Assembly: GCF_030253575.1 (NCBI RefSeq)
Contig: NC_080569.1
Span: forward strand, 26,114,501 to 26,178,500
Origin: Rhododendron vialii
Taxonomy: Eukaryota; Streptophyta; Magnoliopsida; Ericales; Ericaceae
Direction of reading: 5' to 3'
DNA: 64,000 nucleotides
Shown: positions 60,374 to 64,000 of the stretch, piece by piece
Position numbering within the stretch: position 1 is the first letter of the stretch
How the letters are laid out: each line of letters starts with the position of its first letter
Translations under genes and position numbers: made by a program
Notes under the pieces: generated by a model
Seen by the model: the letters and a program-made list of their open reading frames with translations, nothing else
The model's database searches: none
Told to the model about the DNA's origin: nothing

Positions 60374-61546
60374 AAATTCCAATTGTAGAATAACAAGTTT
60401 CATGAGAAAGTTACAAATTTGTGTTTTTTGCAAGGAAAATGCATTAATGGGTTGTACATGATTCTTTAATTTCAAGCATTATTTTCTAATTAAACACACA
60501 AAAAGTTGATATAATTTTTCTAGGGCGCTGCTATTCGCAGCCTTATATTTTCTCTCATAGCCCGTTAAAAAATTTCAATTATACTCGACAGTTAGTTACC
60601 GAAAATGAGATATATTTTCAGCATTCAATTACCGAAATATAATATTTTTTTCAACAGCTATTTACCGAAAATGTATGTTCGGCAGTTGTTTACCGAAAGT
60701 TGAACATATTTTCGACATGTAGTTACCGAAATACTATAATCTTGTTTTTAACAGCTATTTACTGAAATGTTATGTATAATTTTCAACAACTATTTACCGA
60801 AATGTAGTGGGTTATGGGAGAAAATAAAGGGCTGTGAATAACAGCGTCCTTTTTCTATTTCCATAATTTTCTTGCTAACCAAATGGACCCTTAAAAGAAT
60901 ATGAGAGGCTAAGGCACATTGTGAAATCCCAACGCGGGGCGGTGCAGTGGTGCTGCAATCTCAACCGTTCAAAAGGCACATTGTGAAATCCCAACGCGGG
61001 GCGGTGCAGTGGTGCTGCAATCTCAACCGTTCAAAAACGTTTTGAATGGTCCGAATTTAAAAAAAAACTCTTCCCAAGGAAGTTTTTTTAAAGTCCGGCT
61101 CATTGATTGCTGAGACAGATAGTCCAGATGGTGCACAACACTACCCAGGTTCACGAAATTCCTGATCACAGTCTGCATTACATGTTCTTGACTGTACTTT
61201 TAATTAAATGGATAGAATTCAAATAGCAAATTCAATCACGCTGATAAAAAAAAAATCTTACCAAATGACGAAGGTTTTCCGTGATGTCGATTCCGTATTG
61301 CTGAACGTGGTTTTCAGCAATTTCACTCACGATATCCTCAAGGCCACGAAAAATAATGTCACCATGTCCACTTAAGCCTTTTCCATCCCATCTGCATGTT
61401 ATTAACAGAAATGTGAGAAGAACTCGATCGAATTGTTCGGCGCATGATTATGTGAATCATTGTGAATCTATTTCTTCAAAATAAATGCTATCCGAATATC
61501 TGATCAACTTAATTTTGTTGCATGAATAATCTACTCGGTAACCGTG

Positions 61547-61581
<35 letters not shown>

Positions 61582-61593
61582 TTGTAGTATTGT

Positions 61594-61643
<50 letters not shown>

Positions 61644-63798
61644 TTGTAGTATTGTATAAGTCAATAGACGTTATTTTTCTGAGTGAATGTTGTGTCTCCA
61701 CCTGGCCCACCTCCCATCACCGGTTCATCGTAATGGTCGCAGAATTATTGGCCCAGGGCTTAGGGATAATACATCTATCTATCTATATATATTCAAAAAG
61801 AGAGAGAGAATTAACATTCCAAATCATTAACCTTTGAACGGCTTGAGTCAAGGCGTTCAAGTCGTCTAAAGAGCCTTCCATGTCGTAGAGATCGTCGGCA
61901 ACTGTAACGAGTATGGAGCTCTTCGCAACTAGAATTCGGACCGTGGAATCCAGCGGGAGGCAAGTGCTGGAGGCAATTGCGAAGTAGCAATAGGCTGTTT
62001 TCTCCCTCCCAAATCCCATTTCACTTAGTCGCCATTCCTTTGACCACCTATACTCACATATAGACTCATAAAGCCAAAATTAAACACAATCTTCTATGAT
62101 ACTTATATATAATCCATTTGAATAGAGAAATTGAAAAAGTACAAGGAAAAAAAAAATCATATTTGGAAACAAAATTCGGAGAAAAGAAGCTTAAATTTAT
62201 CTTCTGATGCGAGAGGATTGATCGACCATACCTTGTGAGTTCCTCCAATTCTTTCCTGTAAATTGATTGCCGATAATTGTAATTCTCCACAGCAAGTTGC
62301 ATTAGCTTGTCATTGTGGAGACATGATAACCTAGTTACAGATTTTTAATCGAAATTTCGTTATTTGATTAATAATTCATATTATTGCAACATTATTCAAC
62401 AAATAAATCATGAATATGGTTATCGTAGACGATCGATCATATACCTATCAAACGAGGCCTTTTCGATCCATAGGGTGTCAATTTTATTTTGTTCAATCCA
62501 CATCCTATGATCGAGATGATCAAGTCTAGCGATCCATGGATGCCTCAATTCATGCTCAATCTGTTTATATATATAACAAATTACAAGGTCAGCTTAGGAA
62601 TAAGTAAAAAAAAAAAAAAAAACTTCAAGAGAAGGAAAGGTAGGTTAAAAATTTGCGAGTAACAGTAGTAGGAAGGTATTGTGAACTCTCTGAGACTCTC
62701 TGAATGTTCTCTTTTTTTATTGTACTGATTTTCTCTCTTATTTTATTTTATTTTTATCCTTGTACTGGAATGATTTTCTTTTGCCGATAAAAAAAAAAAC
62801 TTTGTCCTTTTTGGTTGCTGTTCTCAAATAAACTTAATTTTCCGTCACACTATTCGAAGACTCTTTTCGAGAACAAAAAACTCACTGCGTTTCCACTGGG
62901 TGTTCATTTTTTTAGCGAGAATGGGTTCACAAGATTTTATAAACATTTCGATGTTCGAAGAAAATCAAAACTTTAAAAGAAGAAATGCGAATATATATAT
63001 GTTTTTTGCTCCGGAGATATTATTGAATAAATCAGAATAACGTACCACCCTTTGAAAATTCAGATCATCCTTTACACTTTTGAGCTTCAAGGATTTTTCA
63101 AGCAATTTCTTTGAGAATAACTTTGCCTCTTCTGCTTCATATTCCCTTGAAAACATATGCTCTGTGGCTCTGTAAACATTATACAATGCACCTATGAAAT
63201 ATTCAAAGTTTCTTTCCACATGAACCCTTATGTCTTCGTCATATAGAAACCAACAAAAGCTCCCTGCACCATCAAAACGTTTTTAGTTAGTCAAATTGAA
63301 CAGGAAAGATTTTGGGTGGCCCAGATTATTCTACAGCGCTATGGTAGGTACCACCTCCAGAATAAATACGAGCAACCCAGTAATTTTGTTTGCGTTTCAT
63401 AATGCATTTTCGTTCGCGTTTCGAGGCAATACTAAAAAATTTCGATTGAGGCTTACTTGGTGTTACACTATAGCCTTGCATTCGGAGCAGACGAAATGCT
63501 AAAGAGTCCTTGTATATTTTTTCCGGCGCTAAATGGAGGTCTATTTCCCGCGATTCTTGATTCTTGTAACTCCTGCATGATTTTTAGTTACAAGGGTTAA
63601 AAAACAGAGGATCGAACAGCGTTGGTTAGTTTAGGAATTGAGTAATATTGAAATAAGGTGTTCTACGCGCGTACCGGTAAATACGTTCCAAAATTTCGTC
63701 AATCTCCTTGGTGAAGTGCTCAGCCAGCCCCAGTCTTTGTATATGGTTAACCAAACAAAGCCTCATTAGCTCTCCATCAACAGGGTAGGTCGTTGGAA
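58435..63798 (-). CDS. Terpene synthase, TPS-e/f type (linalool / geranyllinalool synthase-like), C-terminal part
   Basis: Nine phase-consistent exons are read on the minus strand: 63675-63798, 63457-63572, 63046-63263, 62445-62560, 62232-62330, 61832-62047, 61262-61391, 59434-59664 and 58435-58740 (TAG). They encode about 518 C-terminal residues; upstream exons lie beyond the window. The metal-binding DDLYD is at 61882-61896, and the second motif NDIQSYQKE spans the last intron. Both are intact, so class I ionisation of a prenyl diphosphate is expected. RLGLAEHFTKEI, FCWFLYDEDIR, LDHLDHRMWIEQ, WDGKGLSGH and TGMTSIATHT support the TPS-e/f subfamily. The closest memory match is to S-linalool, nerolidol and geranyllinalool synthases, which make volatiles for pollinators or defence. 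Product and plastid targeting cannot be judged without the N-terminus. ent-kaurene synthase is a less likely alternative. Confidence 0.88.
59241..59370 (+). mobile_element. tRNA-derived SINE-like element in the last intron of the terpene synthase gene
   Basis: A near-perfect Pol III A box, tagctcaagcg (59254-59264), is followed about 43 bases later by a B-box-like agattcaagtc (59308-59318) inside 'gaggtcttagattcaagtc'. The surrounding sequence has no tRNA fold. This arrangement is typical of tRNA-derived plant SINE heads. The 3' tail and target duplication were not located. Confidence 0.55.
59904..60027. mobile_element. Foldback MITE, GGGAAATGAT family (copy 2)
   Basis: The ends gggaaatgatattggcactcc and the complement of ggaatgccaatatcatttccc match with one mismatch. 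The arms continue through 'aaaaattgatg.agac'. The terminal words resemble those of the 8828-8950 element. It lies in the terpene synthase intron 59665-61261. Confidence 0.7.
60341..60371. repeat. (AT)n microsatellite
   Basis: An uninterrupted AT run of about 31 bases in a terpene synthase intron. Confidence 0.9.
60560..60840. repeat. Clustered 'taccgaaa' words
   Basis: At least seven occurrences of taccgaaa or a one-base variant are spread over about 240 bases, each preceded by 'agctattt', 'agttg' or similar. This gives a degenerate tandem array of roughly 45-55 bp period. It lies in a terpene synthase intron and looks like a decayed tandem repeat. Confidence 0.5.
60911..61034. repeat. Perfect 62 bp tandem duplication
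   Basis: Two identical head-to-tail copies (60911-60972 and 60973-61034) begin aaggcacattgtgaaatccc and end ctcaaccgttcaa. They show no differences, so the duplication is very recent or is an assembly effect. It lies in the 59665-61261 intron. Confidence 0.95.
61551..61660. repeat. Compound GA microsatellite duplicated with its flank
   Basis: Two GA runs (about 27 and 42 bases) are each followed by the identical 20-mer tcgttgtagtattgtataag. This shows that the repeat and its flank were duplicated together. It lies in the 61392-61831 intron of the terpene synthase gene. Confidence 0.9.
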
Positions 63799-64000
63799 CT
63801 GCATATAAAAATTAGTCAAAGTTGAGAGTTTGTTACCTTACGTTCTTTCGCATATGCTAACAACATATAATTACGTACATATATATATCTTCATTTTCAT
63901 GTAATTTCAGCTGTAGAATCACACATTAGCCTCTTTCCGAAAGGAATCTTTTGTGCAATCACGTGACTGACATTATACGAGAATAGAGATGCATGCATTT

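Overview
This window is nuclear DNA of a flowering plant, probably a eudicot. It has intron-split genes with GT..AG junctions, a eukaryotic tRNA-Gln, plant-only protein families, AT-rich intergenic DNA, GA/CT microsatellites and many short non-autonomous transposons. The order Ericales is only a guess from general repeat style and cannot be tested here. Four genes can be read completely, one runs off the right edge, one tRNA gene is clear, and two coding-derived fragments are broken. Most of the rest is transposon-derived or featureless.

Layout. 1-4.6 kb: no gene, with an old diverged direct duplication near the left edge. 4.6-10.8 kb, minus strand: a two-exon gene for a 136-residue single-pass membrane protein of unknown function, whose exons are separated by a 5.8 kb intron. 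10.8-24.9 kb: gene desert with MITEs, foldbacks, two poly-G tracts and a 2,585 bp solo LTR (18,238-20,822) with a perfect 5 bp target duplication, nested inside an older MITE. 25.2-25.5 kb: a single-exon gene for a 105-residue plant-specific protein. 26.6-27.2 kb, minus strand: a single-exon RING-H2 ubiquitin ligase gene. 27.2-35.6 kb: gene desert with MITEs and a broken fragment of a transposase-associated (NAM-associated type) protein. 35.6-37.0 kb: a decayed fragment of a TTI1-like gene (TELO2-TTI1-TTI2 cofactor of PIKK kinases). A Helitron-type 3' terminus lies 0.4 kb downstream of it.

40.7-56.1 kb, plus strand: the largest gene, twelve coding exons that join in frame to a 1,261-residue SNF2 ATPase with a RING finger between its helicase lobes (CHR28/FRG-like). 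Its introns hold a hAT-type MITE with a perfect 8 bp target duplication, retrotransposon LTR remnants, a tandem 120 bp duplication and a Stowaway-like MITE. 57.9 kb: tRNA-Gln(CTG). 58.4-64 kb, minus strand: the C-terminal nine exons (about 518 residues) of a TPS-e/f class I terpene synthase, most like linalool or geranyllinalool synthases. Its N-terminal exons lie beyond the right edge.

The genes are functionally unrelated (chromatin remodelling, ubiquitination, volatile terpene synthesis, translation), as is usual for a plant chromosome. I found no operon, CRISPR array or convincing new multi-gene system. The most interesting material is the decayed TTI1 fragment beside the Helitron end, the nested and datable transposon insertions, and the families of long foldback elements.
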